Source: Cryptomeria japonica
Taxonomy: Eukaryota; Streptophyta; Pinopsida; Cupressales; Cupressaceae
Assembly (NCBI RefSeq): GCF_030272615.1
Contig: NC_081414.1
Coordinates: 232,732,733-232,796,732 of the forward strand
Direction of reading: 5' to 3'
DNA: 64,000 nucleotides
Under the pieces are notes generated by a model. The model had not been told where the DNA came from, did no database searches, and saw nothing but the letters and a program-made list of their open reading frames with translations. How positions within the stretch are numbered: the stretch's first letter is position 1; each line of letters opens with the position of its first letter. The position numbers were made by a program, and so were the translations under genes. Below, in pieces: positions 22,577 through 34,677 of this stretch.

Positions 22577-22619
22577 AAAAGGAAGTTAAGGTAGCATAAA
22601 AACTTCCTACACTAATCTT
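22577..22619 (-). repeat. Relic C 3' LTR, first fragment
   Basis: It matches the inner end of the element A LTR (GGAAGTTAAG...CTTCCTACACTAA) and is cut by element B. The last 5 bases, ATCTT (22615-22619), are the target duplication of B. The remainder of this LTR is at 37612-38191. Confidence 0.87.
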
Positions 22620-23930
22620 TGTTGGAGTTGTTGGATATGGTTTTTCATTGCTACTACTAGGATATGTTATTGTCATTGATGTCAACATATTGCTATGATT
22701 TATTCCGGTGAGTTTGGGGAGATCTTTTGATCCGGTTTTGAAGTTTGGTTTTGCTGATCACTGTTTTGCAGAATCTAGTATTTCCTTTGGTATATTTCAG
22801 TGTGATCAGATCTTATGCTTAGGTTTTGGGATGATCTTGTGTATCTTCATTTCAGATGGATCATGATTGGGTGCCCCGCAAGTTATCTTTCTTCGTGATA
22901 GTTACTGATTGGTTGTGTTCTTGAGCTTTCTGATGTTGATCGATGAAGATTTGATAAGTGGTGTTGGTGCAGCTGTTGGTGATGATTCTAACATGCTTGT
23001 TGGTGTTTCCTAGTTGTGTCCTATTATTTTTGGTGATCTGCATTGATCTTTGTGCAAGTTCTTGGTGGTTTTCATCAACCGGTGATGATTTTCATGTTAT
23101 GCAATATTTCTGATGGTGTAGCGTGTTGCGGTTGATCTTGGCGTGATTTCCAGTGGATGTGATCATTTTGGAATTTGAATTAGGTCCATGCTATGTAATG
23201 TAAATCATTATATTGGTCTGGTGGTTGATCTTTGTATCGTGTAATGTAATTTTTGTAATTATGAGTTGAGGGTTGAGGGTTTAGCCGACCTTGTTATCAA
23301 GGTTGATGAATTGTATATATAGGTGAGTTATTCACTTAGTTTTGTTGTCGGTATTGTGTCTGCATTATTAGAGAGGTGTATGTGCGAACAAGAAATTTAT
23401 CATTCAATGAAGTGTTGAGGTGAGATTGGTGTTGCAGAGCAGACAATTGTGCTTAACCGAAACTGTCATCAGGCATTTGTAGATGCTAACATTGTAGTTC
23501 ATTTCTTCTAGATTGTAGTCTGAATCATATTGTAAGTTAGTGAGACTTCCCTAAGGGTTGTAGCCTTCCGAGCAAATATCTTTTGAGTAGTGAGATCTAG
23601 GCAGTGTGCCTAAATGCATGTGCATTCCCCATTGTAATATTTTTCACATACTACTGCAGAGTATCATCTTACTGTGGGTAGGTTACCACCGTGGTTTTTC
23701 CCTTAACTGGGATTTTCACTCAATATATCTCGATCTATTCTCTCTTTTCTCTTTTATTTCTTCTCTTGCTTCTATTCTGATTCACTCTTCGCATTAGAAG
23801 AATTGAAATTTGGAGTTTGATTCATTCTTTTATTTCTTCTCTTGCTTCTATTCTGATTCACTCTTTGCTTTTTTATTTCAATTCTAATTCACCCCCCCCT
23901 CCCAGTCTTCCTTCTTGATTGCTGCTAACA
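22620..23930 (+). repeat. Element B 5' LTR (1311 bp)
   Basis: It runs from TGTTGGAGTTGTTGG to ATTGCTGCTAACA. A TATATATA run at 23314-23321 is a plausible TATA box. Compared with the 3' LTR it has numerous substitutions and a duplicated CT-rich segment near 23750-23880. Confidence 0.92.
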
Positions 23931-23932
23931 AT

Positions 23933-23944
23933 TGGTATGAGAGC
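23933..23944 (+). other. Element B primer binding site
   Basis: TGGTATGAGAGC follows the LTR after two bases. It is the initiator-Met primer site with one change. Confidence 0.9.
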
Positions 23945-23986
23945 TAGATCCTCTGGTACAAGCTTAATCGCTTGAGGAGATCTGGG

Positions 23987-24850
23987 ATGGCAACTCAAGG
24001 TATTGTTTTCAGGAAGGACAGTCTGAGGTTTGATGGAAGTAACTATACTGTATGGAAGAGTCGGATGGAGGTGCACTTGGAATGTCAGAGAGGATTACTG
24101 GAGGATTGCTAAGAATGTCTATGTTGTTCCTCAGAATTGACCGTCTATTCCTGATGAGGTTAAGGAAGAAAAATATAACATGAAGCCGAAGGAAGCATTG
24201 CTTAGTGCCTTGACTGATTTTGAAATGACAAATGTTATGGGACTTAAGACCGCGCATGCGATCTGGGAGAAGCTTGAGATCCTGTATGAAGGTGATAGTC
24301 AAGTGAAAGTTGCTAAGCTGCAAAGTTTGAAAGGAAAGTATGAGACATTGAAGATGGGAGATTATGAAAATATACATTCATACATGGCTAAGGTGAATGA
24401 ACCTATCCTTGGTATCAGGTGTGTTGATAGAAAGATTGACGAAGATGAGATTGTTGCTAAGGTGCAGAGATCTTTACCTCCTTATAAACATAAGGTTGTT
24501 GCTATTGATGAGATCTGGAGTGTGACTGTAGTAACAAGAGAAATGTTGGTTGGAAAACTTGTTGCATTTGAGCTGAGAGAATTTGGAGAATCACATGGAA
24601 AGTATGAGAGTATTTAGAGCATAAACATCTGTATCCGGTAAGCAGAAATATGATCTTGATAAGTGCAAGATATCCAATTTTGAAAGAGAAAGAAGAGAAA
24701 TTGCAGAGCAAGAAAGAGAGTTTGATGAGCTTGAAGCATTGATTGCCCAAAGATTGCCTAAAGGTGCTGGTAAGTATGATGGAAATTTTCCCTTGGAATC
24801 TTTTTCTTGTAATAAGATAGGACATTTCGCTTCTAGATGATCGAAGAGAA
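23987..24850 (+). pseudogene. Element B gag with broken zinc knuckle
   Basis: The ATG at 23987 starts MATQGIVFRKDSLRFDGSN, a copia gag start. A frameshift near 24085-24095 and a stop near 24138 break the N-terminal part. From 24180 to 24617 the UBN2-type capsid region is open (AHAIWEKLEILYEGD...LQSLKGKYETLKM). After a TAG at 24615-24617 a degraded knuckle (SCNKIGHFASR) runs into a stop at 24838-24840. Confidence 0.87.
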
Positions 24851-24999
24851 TGGCTAAGTATGATAGACATGATAAGTTTGATAAGCATGATAGGAATGAT
24901 AGATATGCGAAGTATGAAAGATATGATAAGCCTTACAAGTCTGACTGGAAGTTTAGGAACTAGAAGAACTATTATTATGCTGCAGATGAAGGTGTTAAA

Positions 25000-26372
25000 A
25001 ATGATGAATTAGAAGGAAATGAAGTTGTGTTTATTGTCCTTAAAGAAGATAGACCTATACCTATTGAAACCACTAGTTGTTTTGTTGAGGAGAAAGCTTT
25101 GGCTGCAAAGGTAGAAGAAAAGGGTTAATGGGTGATTGACAGTGGTTGTTCACATCATATGACCAGTGATAAAAGTAAATTTGTAAGCATGGAAAGGTAT
25201 GATGGTGGAATAGTTAGAATTGGAGATGAAAAAGCCTGTGTAATCCATGGGAGAGGTTCTATTCCTTTTGATGGTAAGCATAACATTGATGATGTCTTGT
25301 ATGTTGAAGGTTTGAAGCATAATATTTTGAGTGTTGGACAAATGGTTGATAAGGGTTATGATATACAATTCAAGAATGGTAAATGCAAGATCTTGAATGC
25401 CTCTGGTATAGTGATTGCATCTGGAACCAAGACTAAAGGTAACATTTTTCATTTGAATGCTAGTGAGAAAATTTGTTTGATTATTAGGATAGATGAGAGT
25501 TGTTTGTAGCATAGAAGAATGTGTCATGTAAACTTTGATTCATTGATTAAGATTAGTTCTACACAAGTTGTTAGAGATCTACTTAAGATTATTAAACCTG
25601 TTAATCTTGTATGTAAGGAATGCCAGTTGGGTAAGAAAACACGAATTATTCCAAGATGATGTGGTTTGTCTTTTTGAAGGAAAATTCAAAAGAATTTGAA
25701 AAATTCAAGCTATTCAAAGCTAAAGTTGAAACTGAGTCTGGATTGAAGCTAAAGTGTCTGAGATTTGATAAAGGTGGATAATTATGTTCTGGTGAGTTCA
25801 ATTCATTTTGTGAGATGCATGTAATTAGAAGACAACTATCTGCTCCTAGAACCCCACAACAAAATGGAGTTGTTGAGAGAAAGAACCCTACTGTTTTGGA
25901 TGCTGCAAGAACTATGTTGATTGAATGAAATGTTCCGAAGGTCTACTGGAGAAGAGCTATTAGCACTGCAGTCTATACATTTAACAGAGTTCATATCAAA
26001 GGTGATACTGGTAAGATCCCTTATGAGCTATGGTTTGGTCATGTTCCTACTGTGAAATACTTCAAATTTTTTGGTAGTAAATATTATATCAAGAGAGATG
26101 AGGATATTGGAAAGTGTGATGCTAGAATTGATGAATGTATCTTTTTGGGATATTCTACAAAGAGAAAATCCTACCGATGCTATAATAAGAGACTAAGAAA
26201 GATAGTTGAGAGTGCAAATGTGAAGGTGGATGAGAACCTTGGGAAAGATATCAGATCTTATGATGATGGTCAACACATTGTTTTAGCTCCTACTCAGCCT
26301 GAAGAGTCTAAGAAAAATGATCCAGTAGAGACTGTTAATTTGGATGTTACTGTTGTTGATGAAGATGTGTAG
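25000..26372 (+). pseudogene. Element B protease, GAG-pre-integrase and integrase with internal deletion
   Basis: The protease active site WVIDSGCSHHMTSD starts at 25129, followed by the LSVGQM region. GAG-pre-integrase has HRRMCHVNFDSL and CKECQLGKKTR (25510-25640). Near 25650-25670 the reading jumps from this zinc domain straight to a part just before the second catalytic region (LKENSKEFEKFK). The first half of the integrase core, including the first catalytic Asp, is therefore deleted. PQQNGVVERKN is kept at about 25855-25890. Stops occur near 25780 and 25927. Confidence 0.87.
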
Positions 26373-26462
26373 GAACCTAAGGATCAGAACAAACAGAAGA
26401 CTCTGAGTTATGTTAAATTGAATCATTCTGAGAAATAGATTATTGATGATAAGAATAAAGGT

Positions 26463-28147
26463 GTGATGACTAGAAGAAGGTTAGCTATAGAAGAAGTATG
26501 TTTGATTTTGAAAGTTGAACCTAAAGATGTTCCTGAAGCCTGTAAAGATGATATTTGGATAAGAGCCATGAAAGAAGAGTTAGATCAGATTGAAAACAAC
26601 AACACTTGGGAACTTGTGCCTAGACCTAAGGATAAAAATGTTATTGATACTAAATAAGGTTTTAGGAACAAATTGAATGAAGTCGGTGAAGTAGTCATAA
26701 ATAAAGCTAGACTAGTATGCAAAGGATATTCATAGCAAGAAGGAATTGATTATGAAGAAACTTTTTCTTTGGTTGCCAGAATTGAAGTTGTTAGACTGTT
26801 ACTTGCTTATGCTACTTATAAAGATTTCAAGGTATATCTGATGGATGTCAAATCTACATTTTTGAATGGTGATCTAGAGGAAGAGGTTTACATTGAGCAA
26901 CCTAATGGATTTTCATTGTTGGATGATGGAGACATGGTATGTAAGTTGAAGAAAGTACTTTATGGATTGAAACAAGCTCCTAGAGCCTGGTATGCTATAT
27001 TAGACAAATATTTGTTGAAATTTGGATTTTCTTTAAAGGTTTTGCCGACATTAATCTATACTTTAAGATTGAAAATGATAACATTCTGATTGTTGAAGTC
27101 TTTGTTGATGACATTATTTTTGGTGGTGATGATGATATGAGTATGAAGTTTTCCAGTGATATGTAGAAAGAATTTGAGATGTCTATGATTGGTGAGATTG
27201 AGTTCTTCTTAGGTTTGCAAATTGTATAGACTAGAAAAGGTATCTTTACATCTCAAATTAAGTATGTGAAGGAACTGTTGAAGAAGTTGGACTAGATGAT
27301 TCCAAACCAGTTGGAACTCCTATGGTGACTGGTTGTAAATTGTCCAAAAATGATGTATCTTTGAAAGCTAATCACAGTTTTTACAGATCTATTGCTGGTG
27401 GACTGTTATATCTTACTCAGACTAGGCCTGACATTATGCATGTTGTGTGTATGGCTTCTAGATATCAAGTTAATCACAATTTTTACAGATCTATGGTTGG
27501 TGGACTGCTATATCTTACTCAACCTAGACTTGGCATTATGCATGTTGTGTGTATGGCTGCTAGATATCAAGTTGATCCAAAGGAGAGTCATGCCATTGAT
27601 GTTAAGAGGATATTCAAATATTTAAAGGGAACTGTGGATTATCACTTATGGTATCTGAACAATGATGATTTCATGTTGTATTCCTACATTGATGTAGATT
27701 GGGCTAGTGGTGTTGATGACCGGAAGAGTACTACCATTGAAGCATTCTTTTTAGACCTAAGAAGTTGGTTTCATGGGCTAGTAAGAAACAAGATTCAGTA
27801 TCTTTATCTATTGCTAAAGTTGGGTACATTGTTGTTGCTAATAATTGCACTCAGATAGTTTGGATGAAACAAATGTTGAAAGATATCAGAGTTATTCATG
27901 ATGAGCCTACTGTGATAATTCCGGCGCTTTAAACATGTCAAATAATCTGGTACAACATTCAAAGACAAAGCATATATAAATCAAATATAATTACGCTAGA
28001 GATCAAGTCAGTAAAGATAAGGTGAAGCTGGAATATATATCTACAAAGGAACAAATTGCTGATATTTTCACTAAGCCTTTGCCCGCAGATACATTTGTCT
28101 ACTTGAGATACAAGTTAAGGGTATCCACCCCTCCTGATGACAACTAG
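26463..28147 (+). pseudogene. Element B reverse transcriptase and RNase H, with a duplicated segment
   Basis: RT begins around 26463 and has the DVKSTFLNGDLEEEVY block (about 26845-26890), the LYGLKQAPRAWY block and the catalytic FVDDIIFGG (about 27098-27125). The RT/RNase H junction contains a 102-bp in-frame tandem duplication (27370-27573). RNase H has VDWASGVDDRKSTT (about 27696-27737). Pol ends with IADIFTKPL and STPPDDN before the TAG at 28145-28147. Numerous stops and small indels make it inactive. Confidence 0.9.
27370..27573 (+). repeat. 102-bp in-frame tandem duplication in the B pol gene
   Basis: 27370-27471 and 27472-27573 are adjacent 102-bp copies (34 codons), each encoding YRS, GGLLYLTQ and MHVVCMA blocks. 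They differ at about 10 positions. The duplicated part normally occurs once in copia pol. Confidence 0.92.
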
Positions 28148-28395
28148 ATGTATTGAGTTGCATCGATTTGGTGGATTTCAAAGCCTTATTCTTTTATTTG
28201 GATTGGTGTGTTGGTGTCGCTCCTCTGCTGGAGCAGTTTGTTGATTTGGTTATGTGTCCCAAGGGGAGAGAGATTCATGTTTTTGTTTTGGGAGAGAGTT
28301 TGGTTTTATGTTTTGGAGATCTTTGGCATTGCTATCAAAGGGGGAGAGAGATCATGTGAAAAACTGCATTATCTATCTTGATCTTAGTGGGAGTT
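28148..28395 (+). other. Element B 3' untranslated part before insertion of P
   Basis: This non-coding stretch ends with the P target duplication GAGTT (28391-28395). It continues at 36275-36350 and includes the phrase ATCAAAGGGGGAGAGAG near 28336, a second purine tract. Confidence 0.75.
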
Positions 28396-29988
28396 TGATG
28401 CGAATGGGAATGGGATAGACTAGCCTAGTCTATGCTCCTTGATCCTCTCCTTGGATCACCAGGTGTTTCAACCACACCCTAGGGTCTCTAGGACTTCCCT
28501 TGCCTATGGAATCCCCTGACCTTTCCCAATCCACCCACCAACAACCTGTGATACTTCTCCTAAGGTCACACTTACTCACAAGCATCAAAAACCCTCACAT
28601 AGGCTAATAAGGGTTTAGCTCCACCTACACCTTCTTAGTTCCTAGAAAGGATAGGATAGGTCTTTGACATGGGTTTACATCCATTCATGTGCCCCCAAGA
28701 GGTTTTAACCTTCTACCTTATTACTGATATCACTATTTTGCTTCTTTCCTACAAAATAGGGCTACAAGGAATGTGCCCAATTAGGCCTCCATTCCAGACT
28801 TTTAGGGCTCCCTCTTGCAAACGGTGCACAAACTTGTGAAACTCCCCAAAGGGATTGCTAATAATTTGGCAAGGGCTCAAATATTTTCCTAGTTTTGGGC
28901 CTCCCAGTGTCTGTACACTGCCCTAGGTGAATTTTGGGATTTTTGAGGGTTTTTATGAGGGTTTTAAGGCCTGCCAGGGTCACAGTGATGGTTTGTTGTC
29001 TTTACCACCTTAACTAGATTGGTGGAAGCTCCTCCTTCTCACCAATGGTGCTCCACACACCCCTCTACAACTCCTCCAAAGGGTTCCTCCTTCCTTGTCC
29101 TACCTTTCTCTCATGGACCTCTGCAACCTCAACCCTTCCTAGCTGGGCACAGTCCAGTCTCGCCTAGGAGTGGGTCTTTGAAAAGATTTCCTGCATCTTC
29201 AAGGGCCCTACTTGCTTTGGGATACTATACAAGGTCTTCACTCCTATTCCCCATGGTTTCATGGTGTTTCCACAATGGGGATAGGAGTTGTCAATCCATT
29301 ACACAAAACAGTCCAAAACTGGACACTGAAAGAGTAACTTCACAAAATAATTACAAAACACACAAAAACCTGCACAAGAACCTAACCTAAGTGCTCAAAA
29401 TGAAAGTATAAATACAAAACAAGACTCTCAACACCATTTAGTTTGCAAAACAATCCATTATCAACCTGTTAATGCTCCACTTGTGCCGACTGGCAACAAA
29501 AACATAGTCTTAGTCAAGGTCTTTTCTCTTAGGCCGTACAATCTGACATCCAACCCCTCATTTTAGGGTTTGCAACAATTTATAGTGTCTCTACCTTGGT
29601 TTGTGTTCCATGGTTAGGGTTCCCAACACCAAGCTAAGGCTATGACCTATTTGGTGGAAAAGTTGCATGACAACTTTGAAAAGTTGTCATGCAACTTTTT
29701 ACAACTTTTGAGTAACTTTCACAATGTTGCTTTTCTTGACTTTTAGGCCTACCTTGGGCTATCCTATGGAAACAACCATGCCAAAAGGACCCCAAAATAA
29801 TCAAAGGCACACATACCCTCTACTCCACAAGAAAAATCAACCTAGACTTGTGAACCTAGGACCTAAACTAGGACCTAAACAAGACCAATGAGCTCTTGGC
29901 TCTTATTACATTTACATGGCTTTTTAAAGAAGCAAAACTCCAACAAAAGTCACATGGAGGAAGACCTTAAAAGGGTTCTCTTGCACCA
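28396..29988 (-). repeat. Element P 3' LTR (1593 bp)
   Basis: In plus orientation it reads TGATGCGAATGGG to CTCTTGCACCA. It pairs with 34678-36269 and is bounded inside by the polypurine tract. It contains a perfect 20-bp inverted repeat at 29658-29699. Confidence 0.94.
29658..29699. repeat. Perfect 20-bp inverted repeat in the P 3' LTR
   Basis: AAAAGTTGCATGACAACTTT (29658-29677) is followed after GA by its exact reverse complement (29680-29699). The same structure is at 35939-35980 in the other LTR, and at 21006-21047 in solo LTR Q with one mismatch. Confidence 0.95.
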
Positions 29989-30000
29989 TACTCCCCCTCT
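29989..30000 (-). other. Element P polypurine tract
   Basis: The minus strand reads AGAGGGGGAGTA directly before the 3' LTR. It would prime plus-strand synthesis. Confidence 0.9.
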
Positions 30001-30008
30001 ACACAAAA

Positions 30009-31925
30009 TTAAGGAACTAGGGGAGAGATGAGAGTTGGGTCAATACCAAGTTTCTTGAACCTGCTCTCTTCAACCCAAGTGGCTTTAGACTCAGGTTGAC
30101 CTGACCACTTCACCAAGTGTTCCATGTAGACCTGGTGTCTAGTAGACTTCTTTACCCTTGACTCCAAGATCTCCTCTGGTATGGGTTGCTTCACTTGAGG
30201 TAAGGCATTCACATCCAAGTTCTGCAACACCTTGGCTTGATTCTCAGTTTGCCCTGCTATTTCACCTTTGTATAATATCAAATCAGCAACATTGAAGACT
30301 GGTGATATAGCCAAATCTGAAGGAAGATCCACCTTGTAGGCGTTCTCACCATATTTGGACAGAATTTTACAAGGTCCTACCCTCTTCATTTGTAGCTTAG
30401 TAGGCTTGCCGCTTTGCATTCTAGCTTTGCTTAAATGGACCTTCACATAGTCACCCACTTTGAATTGACCCTCTCTCCTTCTTTCATCCACTTTTGCTTT
30501 CAATTTTTGAGTAGACTCTAGTATGGCTCTCTTGACCTGTTCTTGGACTTCCTTGATGGTTTGAGTGAATTCCTCTGCTTGCCCACTCTTCATCTCCATG
30601 GAACCAAGTTCTCTTAGTTCACACACCCCTCTTGGATGTCTGCCATAGACAACCTCAAAAGGACTCCTTCTAGTGGTCCTATTTACACTATCATTGTAGG
30701 CATACTCAGCTTGTGGAATAACTAGATCCCATGTCTGCCCATACTCCTTGGTTAGACACCTCAACAAGTTGCCTAGCACCCTGTTAATGACTTCAGTTTG
30801 ACCATCAGTTTGTGGATGGTAAGCTGAGCTAAATGACAAATTAGTCCCTAGTCTTCTCCATAAGGTTTGCCAAAAATGGCCCATGAACTTGCTATCCCTA
30901 TCTGAAACAATACTTATTGGAAGTCCATGAATCCTTACAATCTCCTTAAAGAAGAGATGTGCAATATAACTAGCATCATGAGTAGTTCTACATGGAATAA
31001 AATGGCTCATCTTAGAAAATCTGTCTACCACCACATAGATGCTATCCATACCTGTCTTTGTCTTGGGGAGTCCTACCACAAAGTCCATGCTCACACACTC
31101 CCAAGGCCTATTTGGGACCGGTAATGGTTGATAGAGGCATGCATTACTTGATCCTCCTTTTTCCCTTTGACACACACCACATTGCTCCACATACCTTCTC
31201 ACATCCCTTGGCAACTTAGGCCAATAGTAGTACCTCTGTACTAGATCCAAAGTTTTATTGATTCCAAAGTGTCCACTTAGACTACCATTGTGTTTCTCTT
31301 GTATGAGATTTTCTCTCATGGATCCTCTAGGTACACATAACCGATTGCCTTTGAATAAGAGACCATTTTGAAGAGTGTAATCTACATACTCACCATGAAA
31401 ATGATTCTCAAAGTCCTTGCAGACCTTGTAGGCTGACGAGAAGTCCTCATCTTCTTCATAGAGATCCTTAAAACCTTCTATCCCTATGCTCTGCAATTGT
31501 AATTCTTGGACAGTCAACAACTTCCGACTCAAAGCATCTGCCACCTTGTTAAGCTGCCCCTTTTTATGCTTGATGGTAAAGGTAAAGGATTGGAGGTACT
31601 CCATCCACTTTAAATGTTTATTTCTAAGCTTCTCTTGAGTGTTGATGTAACTCAAAGCCTTGTAATCTGTGAACACCACAAATTCCTTTGGGAGTAGGTA
31701 ATGCCTCCACTTCTTGAGAGACTGAACTAGTGCATACAACTCTAGATCATATGCTGAATACCTCTTCTTTGCCTCATTAATCTTCTCACTAAAAAATGCC
31801 ATAGGCCTTCCCTCTTGACTCAATACACCCCCTACTCCAATGCCACTTGCATCACACTCCAATGTGAACAGTTTCTCAAAAGTAGGTAAGAGTAGGATGG
31901 GTTGTGTGGCTACTTCTTGCTTCAA
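30009..31925 (-). pseudogene. Element P pol C-terminal part: RNase H, integrase, chromodomain (638 codons open)
   Basis: The frame is uninterrupted. RNase H covers about residues 18-120, with catalytic candidates D25, E62 and D87. The integrase zinc domain lies at about 205-255 (H-x-H, CGVCQREK). The core has MDFVVGLP, VSDRDSKF and GQTEVINR supplying the D, D and E. A C-terminal chromodomain-like segment (LVKWSGQPESKATWVEE) spans about residues 590-630. Chromodomains of this group bind modified histones and steer integration to heterochromatin. The part is separated from RT by a TAG at 31926-31928, and upstream stops prevent a full polyprotein. Confidence 0.93.
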
Positions 31926-32855
31926 TAATTGGAATGCTTTATCAGCTTGTTCAGTCCATTTGAACTAAGTTTTAAGGCCTCCTTTTATGGTGTCAAGTAC
32001 TGGTGCACATATGCCACTGAATTTCCTCACAAACTTTCTATAGAATTGGGCTAGACCATGGAAACTCCTAACTTCAGTCCTTGTTTTAGGGGTAGGCCAA
32101 TTCAAGATTGCCTCCACTTTGCTTGGATCCATCTTCAAGGTTCCCTTAGACACCACAAACCCCAAGTAGACTAACTCTTGCTTCAAAAAGTCTCACTTCT
32201 CTAGGTTGATTGTCAACCTATCTTCATGCAACCTCTCTAGGACTAACCTCAAATGTTCTAGGTGCTCCTCTTTGGTTCTGAGTATGTCATCTAAGTACAC
32301 CACCACAAATCTGCCTGTGAAGTCCTTCAACACCTCATTCATCAACCTCATGAAGGTGCTTGGGGAATTGGTAAGTCCAAATGGCATCAAAAGCCATTCA
32401 TACAACCCTTCTGTGGTCTTAAAAGTGGTCTTCCACTCATCACCCTCCTTAATTCTAATCTGATGATACCCACTTTTAAGGTCCAATTTAGTAAAATACA
32501 TGGCACCTCCTAAACAGTCCATCAAATCCTCTATTCTAGGAATAGGAAATCTGTACCTTATGGTGATCCTATTGATTTCCCTTGAGTCAGTATAAAGTCT
32601 CTACTTGCCTCCCTTCTTTGTTGCTAGAACTACCAGGACTGCACATGGGCTGATGCTCTTCTTGATCAGTCCTTGATCCAACAACTCCTGCGCTTGCCTT
32701 GCCACCTCCTTATTTTGGTCAGGTGTGAGCTTATATGCTACTTTATTGGGCAGATATGCACCAGGTACAAAGTCTATTCGATGGCTAATAGACCTTCTTG
32801 GTGGAAGTGTTGCAGGTGCTCCATCACTCACTATATCTTTATACTCTTGCAACAT
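31926..32855 (-). pseudogene. Element P pol: reverse transcriptase with three in-frame stops
   Basis: RT motifs appear in order: LDQGLIKKS and VLVVLATKKGGK (32601-32680), then [26 protein letters not shown] and the catalytic VVVYLDDIL (32290-32320). KMDPSKVEAI and GLAQFYRKFV follow. Stops are TAG near 32601, TGA near 32190 and TAG at 31926-31928. All lie in one continuous frame, so they are point changes rather than indels. Confidence 0.92.
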
Positions 32856-33420
32856 TTGTTTTACCTCCTTAGATACCTCTGTCTACAACTTATCTTCCTC
32901 CTTCTTTGGCTTCACAAAGATGGCACATCCCACTATCTCCTCTTCATGTAGCAGGTGTAAGAATTCTTTACCAGTATTAAGTAAGACACTAGGTGTTCTT
33001 GAGGTTCCCTCATCACTCTCTGTCAGAGACTGAATCTTATAGGTTCTGTTGTCCTTCTTGAAGGAAATGGAGTTCTCCTCTCCATCATAGATCATCTTCC
33101 TATCAAATTGCCAAGGTCTACCTAGCAGTAGATGACAAGCATCCATGGGTAACACATCACAAAGGATCGTGTCCTTGTATCCTCCAATAGAGAACTCTAC
33201 CCAAGTTTGTTCATTGACAAACACACTTTGTCCTTGATTCAACCATGTCACCTTGTAAGGGCTAGTGTGGGGTATCTTTGTGAGTTTCAACTTCTTGGCT
33301 TCCTCATCTGATATGATGTTATCAGTTGACCCTAAATCAACTATCACCTTGCAAACCTTACCATAGATTTTGCATCTCACCCTAAATAATGCTCTCCTAT
33401 GCCTAGGTTCTTCCTTAAGC
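32856..33420 (-). pseudogene. Element P protease region
   Basis: The retroviral protease fold is recognised by VIVDLGSTDNIIS (about 33310-33350) followed by a GxxxxVxxWxxG-style core and HLLLGRPWQFD (about 33105-33137). The usual D-S/T-G active site reads D-L-G here. This would remove the conserved Ser/Thr and probably inactivate the enzyme. An in-frame TAG lies at 32883-32885. Confidence 0.85.
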
Positions 33421-34637
33421 AGTTGTCTTATCAAGACTCTATTGAACATCAGATTTTCTCCAATCTCTGATTCAATATGGTCCACCTCAGGTGTTTTGCT
33501 TCTTGATGTGTCTTCATGGGCATAAGCAACCCTCTTTCCACTATTTGATGAGGTAGGCTTGTCAAGGCATCCATAGGTCGGGTGTCCCAATTGACCACAG
33601 TTGTAGCATTTCATGGTTGCAAAGTAGGAATTACCCCTACCGGTACCTCTACCCCTATTTGGGCCCCCTTGTGTACCTCTTCCTCTAAAATGGCCTCCTC
33701 TGAGATTGGTTTCACTGCTATGTTCAGTCAACTTGGACTCTCCTTGATTCCTTTGCTTATTTGCCTTGCTTTGGTAACCACCTCGGTGACTCATTTGTTC
33801 TCTATCTCTACCTCTACCCCTGTTGTTGGAGTCTCCCTTCCTTTTTTTCCTCTCTTCCACCTTAGCAGCAAGCTGATGACACTTTTGGATAGTGGTAGGA
33901 GTCCATAGGCTTATCTCCTCTTGGATGTTCCACTTTAGGCCACTTAGATACCTAGCCACCTTGATAGATTCCTCTTCTTGGACTTTGGATCTAAGACAAA
34001 GCTTTTGAAACTCCTCTATGTAGGAGGTCACATCAAGGTCTTTCTGCTTCAATCCCTGTCTCTTCTAATGAAGTTGGACTTCATAATCCTCTGGCAAGTA
34101 GTTCTCCTTGATCTTACTCACCATGGCCTTCCAGTTTGCAATAGGTAGCTTTCCCATGCTAACTCTCTCCTCTTGCAAGTACTTCCACCATGTCAAGGTT
34201 TTTCCCCTTAGTCTTGATTTGGAAACCTTAACCTTCTGAGATTCTGTCACACCTTCACACTCAAAGTGGTTCTCCATACCCTCAATCCATTCCATGATAG
34301 TGTCAATGTCCATCCTTCCATTGAAATGTGGCAATCCTTCAAAAGATTTTGTATTCAAAGCCTTAATGGCCTTTACAAAAGGTTCTTCATTGATTAAGGG
34401 TTCTGGTTCAGGTATGATGTCATCAAGATCAATTGCTTTCTTGCCTCTGTCACTAGTTTCCGCACCCCAGAGTTCCTGTGCTCTCTGATCAACCACTTCT
34501 TGTAGCTTGTTCCTTATCTCACTCATAGCATCTTCAAGGAGTCTATTTTTCTCCTTTTGCTCTTCTACCTCCCTAGCCAGCTCTACATTAGTGACCATTA
34601 TGTTCTCCCCTACTAATTCACTAGAATATAGAGACAT
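33421..34637 (-). pseudogene. Element P gag with CCHC knuckle
   Basis: The ATG at 34635-34637 opens 190 codons: an N-terminal coiled coil (VEEQKEKNRLLEDAM), then the Retrotrans_gag capsid region (WIEGMENHFE, TWWKYLQEE). After a TAG at 34065-34067 the same frame continues with SYIEEFQKLCLRS. An arginine/glycine-rich stretch and one knuckle, CYNCGQLGHPTYGC, follow (about 33575-33616). It would form the particle and bind RNA. Confidence 0.92.
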
Positions 34638-34662
34638 GCACGGTCCACCAAATCTTTAACTT

Positions 34663-34674
34663 TCTCTGATACCA
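34663..34674 (-). other. Element P primer binding site
   Basis: The minus strand reads TGGTATCAGAGA 3 bp from the LTR end. It fits the 3' end of initiator tRNA-Met. Confidence 0.9.
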
Positions 34675-34677
34675 ATC

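Noticed and set aside
29019-29390. Plus-strand open frames in the P LTRs (29019-29390 and 35216-35671)
   Set aside because: They are two copies of the same LTR sequence read antisense to the element, with no conserved domain.
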